DNA from: CAZJRB01 sp964547995
Lineage (GTDB): Bacteria; Planctomycetota; Planctomycetia; Pirellulales; Thermoguttaceae
NCBI GenBank assembly: GCA_964547995.1
Contig: CAZJRB010000003.1
Location: 62,001-126,000, forward strand
DNA length: 64,000 bases
Reading direction: 5' to 3'
In this document: piece by piece, positions 52,921 to 61,534 of the stretch
How the letters are laid out: each line of letters opens with the position of its first letter
Position numbering within the stretch: position 1 is the first letter of the stretch
Program-made: the position numbers and the translations under genes
The notes under the pieces: model-generated
Databases searched by the model: none
Seen by the model: only the letters and a program-made list of their open reading frames with translations
What the model was told of the DNA's origin: nothing

Positions 52921-53242
52921 TCACGGCCCCCGCGCGACGATCTCGATGGCGGCGCCTTCCAGTCCGTTGGACTTCGCCGTCAGGCGGACGTTCCCCTCCC
53001 GGCGCAGCGCGCGAAGGACGGCGAGCGCGCGGCCACGCCAGGCCTTGACCTCCCCGGACGGGTAGCAGACGTCCGCCAGCGAGCTGCCGTTGTCCACGCC
53101 CGCCAACCGGGCTGCCCCCTCCACCGAGAACCGCACCAGGTTTTCCGCGTCCGGGACGCGCGTGCCGCGCTCATCCACGACCCGCATCCGCACGTGGGCG
53201 AGGTCCTGCCCGTCGGCCTTCAGCGCCTTGCGATCCGTCTCG
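52921..53242 (-). pseudogene. GH2 beta-galactosidase-type gene, only the C-terminal end left
   Basis: The minus frame reads SETDRKALKADGQDLAHV, RMRVVDERGTRVPDAEN, ARLAGVDNGSSLADV and VRLTAKSNGLEGAAIEI, which is the C-terminal Ig-like region of large GH2 enzymes (typically 800-1000 residues). The gene is cut exactly at the end of the 55-bp repeat, with no start or catalytic part. The 3' end and stop at 52921 are normal. Confidence 0.8.
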
Positions 53243-53897
53243 CTGATAGGAAATTTGATTGGGCTCCCCTGAGCGGCAGGACCCGGGGGGGTGGGGCGTT
53301 ATCCTTGACGATGTCGACGACTTTGGTATCGCGGACGAGCGGAAGGTCCGGGCACTGAAATCGTTTCAGCGCCGGCCACATGTCGTTGGAATAAGGTATG
53401 CCGAAATAGGTATCGAAGCCCTGCGAGGTGGGAAGGAACTGAGGCTGATCGCCCAGATGCCATTTGCCAAAACAGCCCGTGGCGTATCCCGCCGCTTTCA
53501 GGGTTTCGGCAATGATGATCTCGTTGGGGTGAAGTCCGTGAGGATCGCCGGGGAAGAGAACGATGTGTCCCGACCCTTTCTCGAGCCCGACGCGCTGCGG
53601 GTAGCACCCGGTCATCAGCGCCGCGCGCGAGGGGGTGCAGACGGGCGAAGCCACGTAGAAGGAAGTCATGGTCCGGCCCTCGGCGGCCATGCGGTCGAGG
53701 TTCGGGGTCTTGTTGATCTGGGATCCGAAGGGGCCGATGTCGCCGTAGCCCATGTCGTCGATGAAAACGAGGACGATGTTGGGCTGCTCGGCTCCCAGCA
53801 CCGAGCAACCGAGAGCAACGGAAATCAGAAAGATGCTCACGCAAAGTCGCAAAGCCGCAAGGAACCGATTAATCGAAGTGATGGTTATGTTGTGCAT
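53220..53897 (-). pseudogene. Sulfatase truncated at the 55-bp repeat
   Basis: From ATG 53897 (GGAGAAGAG upstream; hydrophobic signal at about residues 16-35) the frame encodes a normal sulfatase start: VFIDDMGYGDIGPFG (D47-D48), C87-T-P-S-R, FGKWHLGDQPQFLPT and GFDTYFGIPYSND. After about 200 residues, at 53297, it enters the 55-bp repeat and GH2 remnant and soon stops. More than half of the enzyme, including the second metal site, is missing. Confidence 0.82.
53242..53296. repeat. 55-bp repeat, right copy
   Basis: It matches 51079-51133 at 54 of 55 bases. It forms the junction between the cut sulfatase (right) and the cut GH2 gene (left). Confidence 0.85.
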
Positions 53898-53916
53898 TTT
53901 CTCTTCTCCAATTTGC

Positions 53917-53975
53917 CGGCAGGAAAATGGGGGCAGAACGATTGCAGAAATACTCTTCTGCCCCATCTTCTTGCC
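53917..53975. repeat. Imperfect palindrome directly after a GH32 gene (copy 1)
   Basis: GGCAGGAAAATGGGGGCAG faces CTGCCCCATCTTCTTGCC across a short spacer. It lies 9 bp beyond the stop of 53984-56206. A related copy lies at 61453-61515 beyond another GH32 gene. It could be a small non-autonomous element or a terminator. Confidence 0.65.
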
Positions 53976-53983
53976 AAATAAAA

Positions 53984-56206
53984 TCACCAGATCGACTTCA
54001 GTTCGTGCGCCCTCAGCGTGGTAAGAGAGACCGGGCCACCGATGGCCTCAACCCCGATGCTTTTCGACGTCGGCGTGATCATCTTAGGCGAATAATACAC
54101 GCCGTGCTCGCCGAAGAAGACGTCTAGCGAGGTGTTGTCGACGATCAGGCGCAATGAGAGCTTATGCGTACCGGGAATCTTCATCCCGCCTAGCTGGAGC
54201 CCGTCGGATGAGGCCTCAAGGGTGAGCTTCACGCCGCGGATGTCCAGCACGAGGCGGTCGGCCTGCGAGAGGTCGGCTTCGAGTTCGATGTCGTAGAGTC
54301 CGCCCTTGAGACCGGCCAGCGGATTGGCAGCACCGGGGGCAAGCTCTGTACCGTCCAGCGTGACGGTGCGGGTGCGAAGCTCGGAGATTTCTCGGACCGG
54401 TTGTTTGCACACGCGCAGCCCAAGCGGGGTGGTGCGCAGTGTCAGCTCGGTGGGAGTCGAAAGCTGGCCGAGCCGCCCGCCCTGCCAGCCGACCTGGATT
54501 CGCCGCGGCTGGCCGCCAAAGCCCGGTTCCGTGTTGTTGAAGGTCTGGGCTGCGTAGCAGCGACCGTCGTGATACATGGGAGTCTTGTTCTCGGTCTCCG
54601 GCGTGAAACGCTTCCCATCGAACGAGCCAATGTGATAGGCGCCGCTGCCACCGTACATGATCCTGCGCACATCGCCGGTGTTGCCGTCGACAGCCAGCGG
54701 GAACAGCTCGGGGCATTCGTGAAACCCGTCGATGCGGCCGTGCTTTTCCCAGTCGCGGAGGTTGTCGGAGGTGTAAATGTTGAGCGAGTTGCCCTCGAAC
54801 AGGACCATCACCCAATGTCCGTCCCTGGCGTGTGGGTCGCGACCCCTGGTGGGTGAAAACCAGAACAGCTTCGGGTCGCGGGCGCTGTCGGAACCTTTCG
54901 CCAACACCTGCGACGCACCGAGCACCGGGTTTTCCGCGTACTTCGTGAACGTCCGGGCGCCGTCGGTGCTGTAGGCGATACACTGCATCTGGATCTTGTC
55001 GCCGCCACCCATGCCGCGCGAGGCCGTATAAGCCGCGATCACCGGCGGTGTGTCGCCGGTCTGCCAAGCCGATGTGTTCAGCACGTCGACCGCCGCCGAG
55101 CCGGAGTGCATCGAGCCCATCCCATCGTGCCACAGCCCGACCGGCCGTTCTTCCCAGTACACGAGGTCACGGCTGACGTAGTGCGCCCACGAGCAGGCGG
55201 TGATGTTGTAGTTGAACTGGTGAAAGACGTGGTAGACGCCGTCAGCATAGACAAGCCCGTTGGGATCGTTGAGCAAGCCGATGCGGTTGTGAATGTGGAA
55301 GGCCGGCCTGTCGTCCGCAGCCACGCGCCCCGGGATGTCGCGCTGGATAAGCGGCTCGATCGACGCTTGCGCCGGGTCGTGGCCGCTGTAGCTGTGAAAC
55401 GATACCTGCAACGGTTTTCCCTGGTGGCCGGCAAGGTCGTAAACGGGCAGGTAGCCAACCACGGGAATCGAGCCGAAGGCCAGCGGCAGATCGACTTCGA
55501 GTGCCTTCCGGCCGTCGATCTTTACCGTGACGGCCTGCAGTGGTGTACCGGCGAGTGAACCCACGGGCAGCAGCAGGAAGTCGCCGTCGATTGTCGCATC
55601 ATGGCGGTCCGGCAACCAGCGCACCGCCTTGGTCACGACCTCGGCGCCAGCTGGCGGTTGGCGATCGGTGGCCACGATCTTCACCGTCGAGAAATAGCCG
55701 TTCGGATGCTCATCGCGCACCTCGATCGTTGCCCGCTTCCCCTGCAGAGGCCGCAGGTCGAACCAGTATTCCGCGGGAACGGGAGGCTGGAACAACTTCA
55801 CGGGTGCCGGCAGCGAGTCGGGGCTCGCGTCGAACCCAAGGAAGCCGCAGCCCGGCTCGGGCGAACACGACCGCACATCCTTTCCATCCACCACCAGGAC
55901 GACCGCGCAGCGCGTCGGATGGAAGACGCCCGAGCAGACGACCTGCAGGTAGTCGTCGTCGATGACGAACTCCGGCGAGCTCATTCTGCCGGTCTGGTAT
56001 TGCCGTTGATTCCGCGACGCCACGGCCGCCCGCTGACGATACTCCGGTTCAGGGTCGTGGACACCAAAGGCATAGCCCTGGACCGCCCAGTCCGGCGGTG
56101 GCGGAGTCTGCATGTTGAAATCAAGTAGAACACGTTCCTCGGCCCGGGCGGCACAAGTCCAGATGGCAAGCCAACTGAGTATCAAGTGAATCAACGTCTT
56201 ACCCAC
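53984..56206 (-). CDS. GH32 beta-fructofuranosidase-type protein
   Basis: The protein has 740 residues. I chose GTG 56206 because AGGAGG lies 6 bases upstream and the signal peptide follows (GKTLIHLILSWLAIWTCAAR); an ATG at 56236 adds a polar leader and has no such site. Residues about 25-200 are a beta-sandwich module of the kind ahead of GH32. The catalytic set is complete: D314 in LNDPNG, D444 in ARDP, and E497 in HECPELF. Enzymes of this family hydrolyse levan, inulin or sucrose-type linkages. It is exported. A palindromic repeat follows its stop. Confidence 0.92.
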   Translation of the reverse strand: MGKTLIHLILSWLAIWTCAARAEERVLLDFNMQTPPPPDWAVQGYAFGVHDPEPEYRQRAAVASRNQRQYQTGRMSSPEFVIDDDYLQVVCSGVFHPTRCAVVLVVDGKDVRSCSPEPGCGFLGFDASPDSLPAPVKLFQPPVPAEYWFDLRPLQGKRATIEVRDEHPNGYFSTVKIVATDRQPPAGAEVVTKAVRWLPDRHDATIDGDFLLLPVGSLAGTPLQAVTVKIDGRKALEVDLPLAFGSIPVVGYLPVYDLAGHQGKPLQVSFHSYSGHDPAQASIEPLIQRDIPGRVAADDRPAFHIHNRIGLLNDPNGLVYADGVYHVFHQFNYNITACSWAHYVSRDLVYWEERPVGLWHDGMGSMHSGSAAVDVLNTSAWQTGDTPPVIAAYTASRGMGGGDKIQMQCIAYSTDGARTFTKYAENPVLGASQVLAKGSDSARDPKLFWFSPTRGRDPHARDGHWVMVLFEGNSLNIYTSDNLRDWEKHGRIDGFHECPELFPLAVDGNTGDVRRIMYGGSGAYHIGSFDGKRFTPETENKTPMYHDGRCYAAQTFNNTEPGFGGQPRRIQVGWQGGRLGQLSTPTELTLRTTPLGLRVCKQPVREISELRTRTVTLDGTELAPGAANPLAGLKGGLYDIELEADLSQADRLVLDIRGVKLTLEASSDGLQLGGMKIPGTHKLSLRLIVDNTSLDVFFGEHGVYYSPKMITPTSKSIGVEAIGGPVSLTTLRAHELKSIW

Positions 56207-56289
56207 GGTTGTCCTCCTCTCAGTGTTCACCGTCAAATGCCGGAATCAGTCGCTGCGGAAGTGTGTGTAGCTTGTCGCCCATCCCCTTA

Positions 56290-56415
56290 TTATGCACAGT
56301 GAGATACTCGGCCTCTCGCCGGAACCGCTCCAGTTGTTACGGTGATGGAAAACAGCCATGCGAGCGCCATGGCAGCAAAAAGGCCGGATGCTCTATTGGC
56401 GAAGCCTCTTATCAT
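56290..56415 (-). pseudogene. 41-residue signal-peptide stub
   Basis: ATG 56415 follows GGAG at 7-base spacing. The product is MIRGFANRASGLFAAMALAW, then a hydrophobic segment, and it stops after RVSHCA. It lies in the 219-bp gap between two GH32-type genes and seems to be the start of a lost secreted-protein gene. Confidence 0.45.
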
Positions 56416-56425
56416 TGAGCTTCTC

Positions 56426-58879
56426 CTATGGCCAGATGGACTGCAGCTGCCAGGCGTCGAGCCTGTTCAACACGGCATCCTGCCCTTGGGCACGAAGGGA
56501 AACTCCCACACTGTCCTTGCGCCCGGGATAGACGCGCACGGCGAGGTATTGCTTGCCGTTGGCGAACACCTCAACGACGCTGCGATCAATGAAGACCCGC
56601 AGCTTCAGCGGTTCGTCGCCTCGCCGCATGATGGCCCGTTCCGGCGGACGGAGCCAGACATCGGGCAGCACGCTCGAGCGGGATCCGTCCAGGACTACCT
56701 CGCCCGGGATGTTATACCAGTAGGCCAACTGCCGGTCGTGGTTATAGAAGGTGATCGAGGTCTGCTCCTCGGCGTTCGGGGAGCGCAGGACATTCAGTCG
56801 CACCCAGCGCGATTCCCGGGGATCGATCTCGACATTCAACTCCATCGCGTTGCCCTGGACCTGCTTCAAAACGACCTCCTTGTTGGCCGGGAGCGTCATA
56901 TCCTCGACCTGCCAATGATTGTCCTTGTCGCGCAGTGTCTCCAGCGTGGCGACCGGCGCGATGCGCAGCCGCTTGTCGGCGCCCAGCGTCAGGTGCTGGG
57001 GCAGGGACATGATCTGGTCCCATTCCGGGTCGTACTTGGCGTCGTTGAGGTTGAGGATGTTGATCACCCCGCCCTTCCCGTCGGCGGCCGCCGAGGGAGC
57101 GTGCACCCCGCCCGGGGCCACTCGGCCGTGGTTGAAACGGCCATGGGCGTATGGCTTGAAGCGGTGGGCCTGGGTGTCGTAGTCGCCTAGGTAATACTGC
57201 CCGCCGTTGGCGTGACTGAAGAACAACAGGATGTGCTTGTCGCCGATGGGCTGGAAGTTCGGGCAGGACCCCTCGTCGTCATGGCGGATGAACGGCAAGT
57301 GGGTCAGGAAACCGCCCTGGGATTGCCAGTGTCTGAGATCTTGCGAGGCGAACAACGATCGGCCCACCAGGCCGTAGTACGTGTCGTCTTCCTTCCAGAT
57401 ATCTGCATCGCCGTGACCGCTGTTGACCGGTCCGATCTTCTCCCAATTGAGCAGCAACGGATCATCGGAAATGGCCACCATCTGGCCGGCTCCGATGCCG
57501 GGGTAGAAGGCAACCACCCGGTCTTCCTCGACCACCGTGCTGCCGGAAAAGCACATGCGCTCCGGGCCGGGATAGATCGCGTAGGGCAGATCGCGCCAGT
57601 GCACCAGGTCGTCGCTCACGGCGTGCCCCCAGTGCTGGCGTCGCCGCTTGATGTCTCTGGGGTTCGGGAACTCGTCCGGCGGATAGGCCTGGTAGAATAA
57701 GTGCCAACGCCCCTTCCAGAAACAAAGCCCGTTGGGATCGTTCAGCATGTTCTCCGGGCTGACGAAGTGATACGCGGGCCGGTGCGGGTCGGACGCCAGC
57801 CGTTTCCGCGACTCGGCGAAGCGCTGGATGAGCACGTTGTCCTCGAGCTCGGCTTCCTGGGCCTCGAGGCTGTCTTCGGAAAAGATCTGTCTCGGGGTGG
57901 CCGAGGCGTTCGGCATCGGCCGGCTACTTGCCTTCGCGACCTTCAGAACCGCCTTGTCGCTGGATCGGGATCCGACGCGGACGGCGTAGCTGCCCGCGTC
58001 AGCCTCCTTCACGTTGCGAATCAGCAGGCTGGCTTTCGTGGCCCCGGCGATCGGCTGACCGTCCTTGAGCCATTGGAAAGGCCCGTCGCCGTTCACAGTC
58101 AAGGTGAATTCCGTGCCCGCCGTGATCTCGGCGTCCGCGGGGAACGGTGTCGTCGGTGTCGACGCCGGACGGCCTTTGATGGTGATGGCGGTCCGGACGA
58201 GATCTCCGCCAGGGTCCCCGCAGGTATCGAACCGGAACAACAGTTGGTCGCCTTTGGCGACGGCGATCCCGTTTAGTTCGTGCGCAAGGTTGCTGCCGGT
58301 GTTTGCAAGGGCCACAATGTCTGCATCCTCGCGGCCGGCTCGCTTGGTAACTCGCAGCCCAACGCCCGTGCTCTGCGGGGAGGCGCGGCCGACGGTGTAC
58401 TTGACGTCGATCAGCAACTCGCGGGGCGCCCTCCACGCAATAACGAGCCCGGATGGAGTGCCCCCGCCCTTCGGGTGAAGCAGCACTTCCCCCGGCGCCC
58501 ACTTCGTGCCGTTTGGAGACGAGAACAGCTCCTTCTCGGTGAGATTCTTACCGATTCCCCAGTAACCCGAGCCTTCGCACCACATTTGGGGCGGTTCCGC
58601 AAAATCCGAACCCCAGACGGAGTTGGCGTCCCGGTTGGTCAGAGTCAGCAGAGGGAAAGCGGGAGGGCGATTCCCTGGATCATCCAGCCTGTACGACCAC
58701 GTGCTATCGGCTTCGTTTTCCGTGTAGGAAAAGTCGCGGGCCAGGGAGAAGGTCACGGTTTCGGCCGGTTCAGCCGAGCGGGCCGGGGCGGATATCGAAC
58801 ACCAGGCAAGGGCGGCGAACTTGATGCAATCGCTCCAGCGAGCGTGGAATGGTTTCGTCATTTGGTGGTTCTCTTTCAT
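56426..58879 (-). CDS. GH32-like protein with Ig domain, acid/base Glu absent
   Basis: The protein has 817 residues with a signal region (residues 1-36). A beta-sandwich is followed by an Ig-like domain (about 250-320; PFQWLKDGQPIAG, ADAGSYAVRVGS). The GH32-like module keeps D381 in MLNDPNG. The RDP site reads ADI (D493), and the ECP site reads GSCPNF with S538 where the acid/base glutamate should be. The C-terminal sandwich has FIDRSVVEVFANG. It is either a divergent subfamily with a different acid/base, or a binding protein. ATG 58879 overlaps the apiosidase-like gene's stop as ATGA. Confidence 0.85.
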   Translation of the reverse strand: MKENHQMTKPFHARWSDCIKFAALAWCSISAPARSAEPAETVTFSLARDFSYTENEADSTWSYRLDDPGNRPPAFPLLTLTNRDANSVWGSDFAEPPQMWCEGSGYWGIGKNLTEKELFSSPNGTKWAPGEVLLHPKGGGTPSGLVIAWRAPRELLIDVKYTVGRASPQSTGVGLRVTKRAGREDADIVALANTGSNLAHELNGIAVAKGDQLLFRFDTCGDPGGDLVRTAITIKGRPASTPTTPFPADAEITAGTEFTLTVNGDGPFQWLKDGQPIAGATKASLLIRNVKEADAGSYAVRVGSRSSDKAVLKVAKASSRPMPNASATPRQIFSEDSLEAQEAELEDNVLIQRFAESRKRLASDPHRPAYHFVSPENMLNDPNGLCFWKGRWHLFYQAYPPDEFPNPRDIKRRRQHWGHAVSDDLVHWRDLPYAIYPGPERMCFSGSTVVEEDRVVAFYPGIGAGQMVAISDDPLLLNWEKIGPVNSGHGDADIWKEDDTYYGLVGRSLFASQDLRHWQSQGGFLTHLPFIRHDDEGSCPNFQPIGDKHILLFFSHANGGQYYLGDYDTQAHRFKPYAHGRFNHGRVAPGGVHAPSAAADGKGGVINILNLNDAKYDPEWDQIMSLPQHLTLGADKRLRIAPVATLETLRDKDNHWQVEDMTLPANKEVVLKQVQGNAMELNVEIDPRESRWVRLNVLRSPNAEEQTSITFYNHDRQLAYWYNIPGEVVLDGSRSSVLPDVWLRPPERAIMRRGDEPLKLRVFIDRSVVEVFANGKQYLAVRVYPGRKDSVGVSLRAQGQDAVLNRLDAWQLQSIWP

Positions 58880-61140
58880 GGTTGCACTTTCTCCAATACC
58901 AGGACCCAGTCTTGTGGCGAGGGCAGGTTGGGCGCCGCGTAATCAACGGTGGGAGCCTTCTGAGTTTTGGGTGCCCCCGCCTTTCGGGGTGTAAAGGTTG
59001 TCGCGGAGACCTCGAAGTTGTCAAAGGCCTGCTTCTCTCCGATCTGAAAGAGCCAGAGGCCAGCTTTTCCGGCTTCGGTGTTTCGGATCTTCACGGCGGG
59101 CGTGCGCCAGGTCTTTTTGCCATCAGTCACCACCAGCGCGGCGTACTCGCCGGAGGCCGCGGCGGTGAGCCGGATATCCCGGCCGATCCCGGGCGTTTCG
59201 ACCATGCCTAGCGTCTCTCCCCACGCCCCGCCGCAGCGGTCGTGGATGGCAATGCCCTTGAAGTGTGGGCTGTAGAATGCGACGACGTAGTTGTCGGCAT
59301 CCTGGAACCGAAGGACAATTCCCGCTTCCGCATTGCTCTTGGCATCGGCACTGGCCATCCGGTCTTTGCCGTCGGTCTTGTCGGCAATGGCGAGCATGCC
59401 TTTCGTGCCGACCAGTTGACCGCCCTCACGTTTCGTAGGCGAACCGTGGTCCTTCCAGGCGGAGGCGTCCCCTGCTGCTTCGAGTCCGACCGCCTCCCCG
59501 CCAAAGCGGTCCTCAAAAACCGGGGGCTCGCTGTGCCCATCGATCGATGCTGCGAGCTCCGAAGACCCCATCTGGCTGGAACCGACCGCCACCCGCCCCT
59601 GGTCGAATCGCCGGCCGGTGGCCGGATCGAAGTAGAAGGCGTGATACGGAACATCGGTTTCGAGATCCTTGACGACGGTTCCTTTCCAGTTGTAGATGCC
59701 GCGCCGGGGCTGATAGATGAACCGCACTTCGCCCGGGATGCCGGCGGCGAAGCTGCCCGGCTCGGCCCATTCGGGATGCGGCTCGAAGCGATGCCAGGGG
59801 TACTGTTCCAGCAGTTTCTTTCCGAGTCCGAGCTGGGTGGCGCCCGGGTAGTTCATCCCCTGGCGCCAGGTGGTCCAGTCGTAGGGTTGCCCGCCCCAGG
59901 CTCCCCAATTCCCGTGCTCGCCCTCCACGCCGGCGTGCCAGATACCGGCGGCGCCGTAGGTGTGGCCGGCCGCGCCACTGAGCATGTACTGCCAGAACAT
60001 GTGGCGTTGCACATAGTGGAAGCCGAACTGCATGTGACCTTCGTAGAGGGTCTCACCCACCAGTACGGGCATGGTCGGCTCTTTGGCGTAGGTTGATTTC
60101 AGGCCGTTGACGGCTGAGCTGATGGCTACCGCCTCGTTGTGGCTGCCGCCGATCATGTCGTAGTCGATGATGTGCTGATCGTTGGGATCGCCTCTTCTTC
60201 CACCTCCGGTATGCGCGGTGATGGGATGGTGATAGGGGTCGATGCTTCTGACATATCGGCCAATTTCACCCCACGGCCCCTCGCCCCATTTGGCGTTGTT
60301 GTGAAGTTCCCCGCCCAGGATCCAGAACACGGGGTACGCGCCGTAACGGGCTACCAAGTAGCGCCAATGCCGCTTGAGTCCATCGACACCGACGTGTTTC
60401 ATGGCATTGCAATCCGCCCGCCCCCAGGCGCCGACGATCGCCGGGACGATTCCTGAGTCAACCAGATGTTCGAGACGTCGGTCGGCGTAATTCCAGTACT
60501 CCGGGTTAAGCACCTTGAAGTCCGTGGTTTGGTACGGCATGCCGCCTTCGTTCTCCCAACTCGGTTTGAACGGTCCCTCGTCGGGGTAAGGCCCACAGAC
60601 AATTTGGACCACAGAGAATCCCTTCTTCTTCCGATCAGCAGTCAACTCCTGAAAGCCTTCCCATGTCAGTCGCTTACACAGGCATTTCCACCAGGTATCA
60701 CCCAACCAAAAAAACGGCGTGCCGTCGGCATGTTCGAAGTGCCTTCTGTTCTTCGTCACGCGCAGTTGGCCGTGTTTGTAGAGCGGGTTGTCGCCTTCAT
60801 ATTTGACGACCGTTAGTTCGCCCGTAACGCCGTGCAGCCCGTGGTTTTCCTTGTCGGTGCATTCCGTGCGCCACGTGTGCTTGCCCAGTTGGTCCGACGC
60901 GTAGCGGAGACGCCACTCGTCTTCACCGGCCCAGAAACCGGGGACACGCAACTCCTCACCGTCGGGCTGAGTAAAGACCGCATCCAGTTCGATCTCGAGG
61001 AACGGATTCTCGTATTGGGTCTCGGATTGAATTTCGATTTCGATCACGCGATTCGCCTCGGTCCTGCTCGGCTCGGCGTTTGTCAAGCCAGCAAAACAGG
61101 CGATCAACAGAAGCGGCAGTAGGCGATGGCGTCTTTTCAT
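58876..61140 (-). CDS. DUF5060-DUF4038 (GH140/apiosidase-like) protein
   Basis: The protein has 754 residues with a signal peptide (MKRRHRLLPLLLIACFAGLT). Residues about 30-115 form the DUF5060 Ig-like module (PDGEELRVPGFWAGEDEWRL). The DUF4038 TIM barrel follows: ADGTPFFWLGDTWWK, KKGFSVVQIVCGP, YPVFWILGGELHNN (E is a likely acid/base) and PVLVGETLYEG (E a likely nucleophile). The C-terminal ~180 residues look like a LamG/3-keto-disaccharide-hydrolase module. The known family activity is release of apiose from rhamnogalacturonan-II (GH140). It heads an operon 115 bp from operator D. Confidence 0.87.
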   Translation of the reverse strand: MKRRHRLLPLLLIACFAGLTNAEPSRTEANRVIEIEIQSETQYENPFLEIELDAVFTQPDGEELRVPGFWAGEDEWRLRYASDQLGKHTWRTECTDKENHGLHGVTGELTVVKYEGDNPLYKHGQLRVTKNRRHFEHADGTPFFWLGDTWWKCLCKRLTWEGFQELTADRKKKGFSVVQIVCGPYPDEGPFKPSWENEGGMPYQTTDFKVLNPEYWNYADRRLEHLVDSGIVPAIVGAWGRADCNAMKHVGVDGLKRHWRYLVARYGAYPVFWILGGELHNNAKWGEGPWGEIGRYVRSIDPYHHPITAHTGGGRRGDPNDQHIIDYDMIGGSHNEAVAISSAVNGLKSTYAKEPTMPVLVGETLYEGHMQFGFHYVQRHMFWQYMLSGAAGHTYGAAGIWHAGVEGEHGNWGAWGGQPYDWTTWRQGMNYPGATQLGLGKKLLEQYPWHRFEPHPEWAEPGSFAAGIPGEVRFIYQPRRGIYNWKGTVVKDLETDVPYHAFYFDPATGRRFDQGRVAVGSSQMGSSELAASIDGHSEPPVFEDRFGGEAVGLEAAGDASAWKDHGSPTKREGGQLVGTKGMLAIADKTDGKDRMASADAKSNAEAGIVLRFQDADNYVVAFYSPHFKGIAIHDRCGGAWGETLGMVETPGIGRDIRLTAAASGEYAALVVTDGKKTWRTPAVKIRNTEAGKAGLWLFQIGEKQAFDNFEVSATTFTPRKAGAPKTQKAPTVDYAAPNLPSPQDWVLVLEKVQP

Positions 61141-61254
61141 TGAGGCGACCTTTCTCGATTGTCGACTTGGTTTCTTCGGTCGTGGCAGGTGTTTTTGTGC
61201 GGGGAATCAAACCCATCAACATTGCCGTTGAGATGAATTGGGTCTGCAACAAAA

Positions 61255-61289
61255 CCCCAGCGCAGAAATGCTTCGTATTTGCGACAGAC
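61255..61289 (-). promoter_or_regulatory. Operator D: GCGC/TTGCGA direct repeats, 21 bp apart
   Basis: CAGCGC starts at 61258 and TTGCGA at 61279, spaced as in operators A-C. It is the weakest copy in the first half-site. No clear -10 box is at the expected distance. It lies 115 bp upstream of the DUF4038 gene. Confidence 0.6.
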
Positions 61290-61346
61290 ACAGGGCGGGC
61301 GCGGGTCTCGTTAGTTGATCAGTGAGGAGGAAGGGGGACAGAGGAA

Positions 61347-61393
61347 GAAAGGGGGACAGGCGCGCTTTCCGTAAGCGCGCCTGTCCCCCTTTC
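61347..61393. repeat. Perfect 21-bp inverted repeat with 5-nt loop
   Basis: Arms 61347-61367 and 61373-61393 are perfect complements (core GGGGGACAGGCGCGCTT), with loop TCCGT. A partial third copy AAGGGGGACAG lies at 61331. It could be a REP-type element or a terminator for the GH32 gene ending at 61535. Confidence 0.9.
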
Positions 61394-61452
61394 CTCTTTC
61401 TATTCTGTACACGGTTGTCACCTCGCGTCCCGGTCCCGTTCTGCCGGGAGTT

Positions 61453-61515
61453 GGCAGGAAAATGGAGTCCGGAAGATTCGGGAAGCACCTGTTTTCCTGT
61501 CCCCATCTTCCTGCC
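61453..61515. repeat. Imperfect palindrome directly after a GH32 gene (copy 2)
   Basis: GGCAGGAAAATGG faces CCCCATCTTCCTGCC, as at 53917-53975. It lies 20 bp beyond the stop of 61535-63724. The gap 61141-61534 holds operator D, the 21-bp hairpin and this element; no gene was seen. Confidence 0.65.
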
Positions 61516-61534
61516 ATAAAAAGGACACCGCAAC

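Noticed and set aside
53220..53300. A real C-terminal extension of the sulfatase through the 55-bp repeat
   Set aside because: The residues after 53297 come from the repeat and the GH2 fragment read in the wrong frame.
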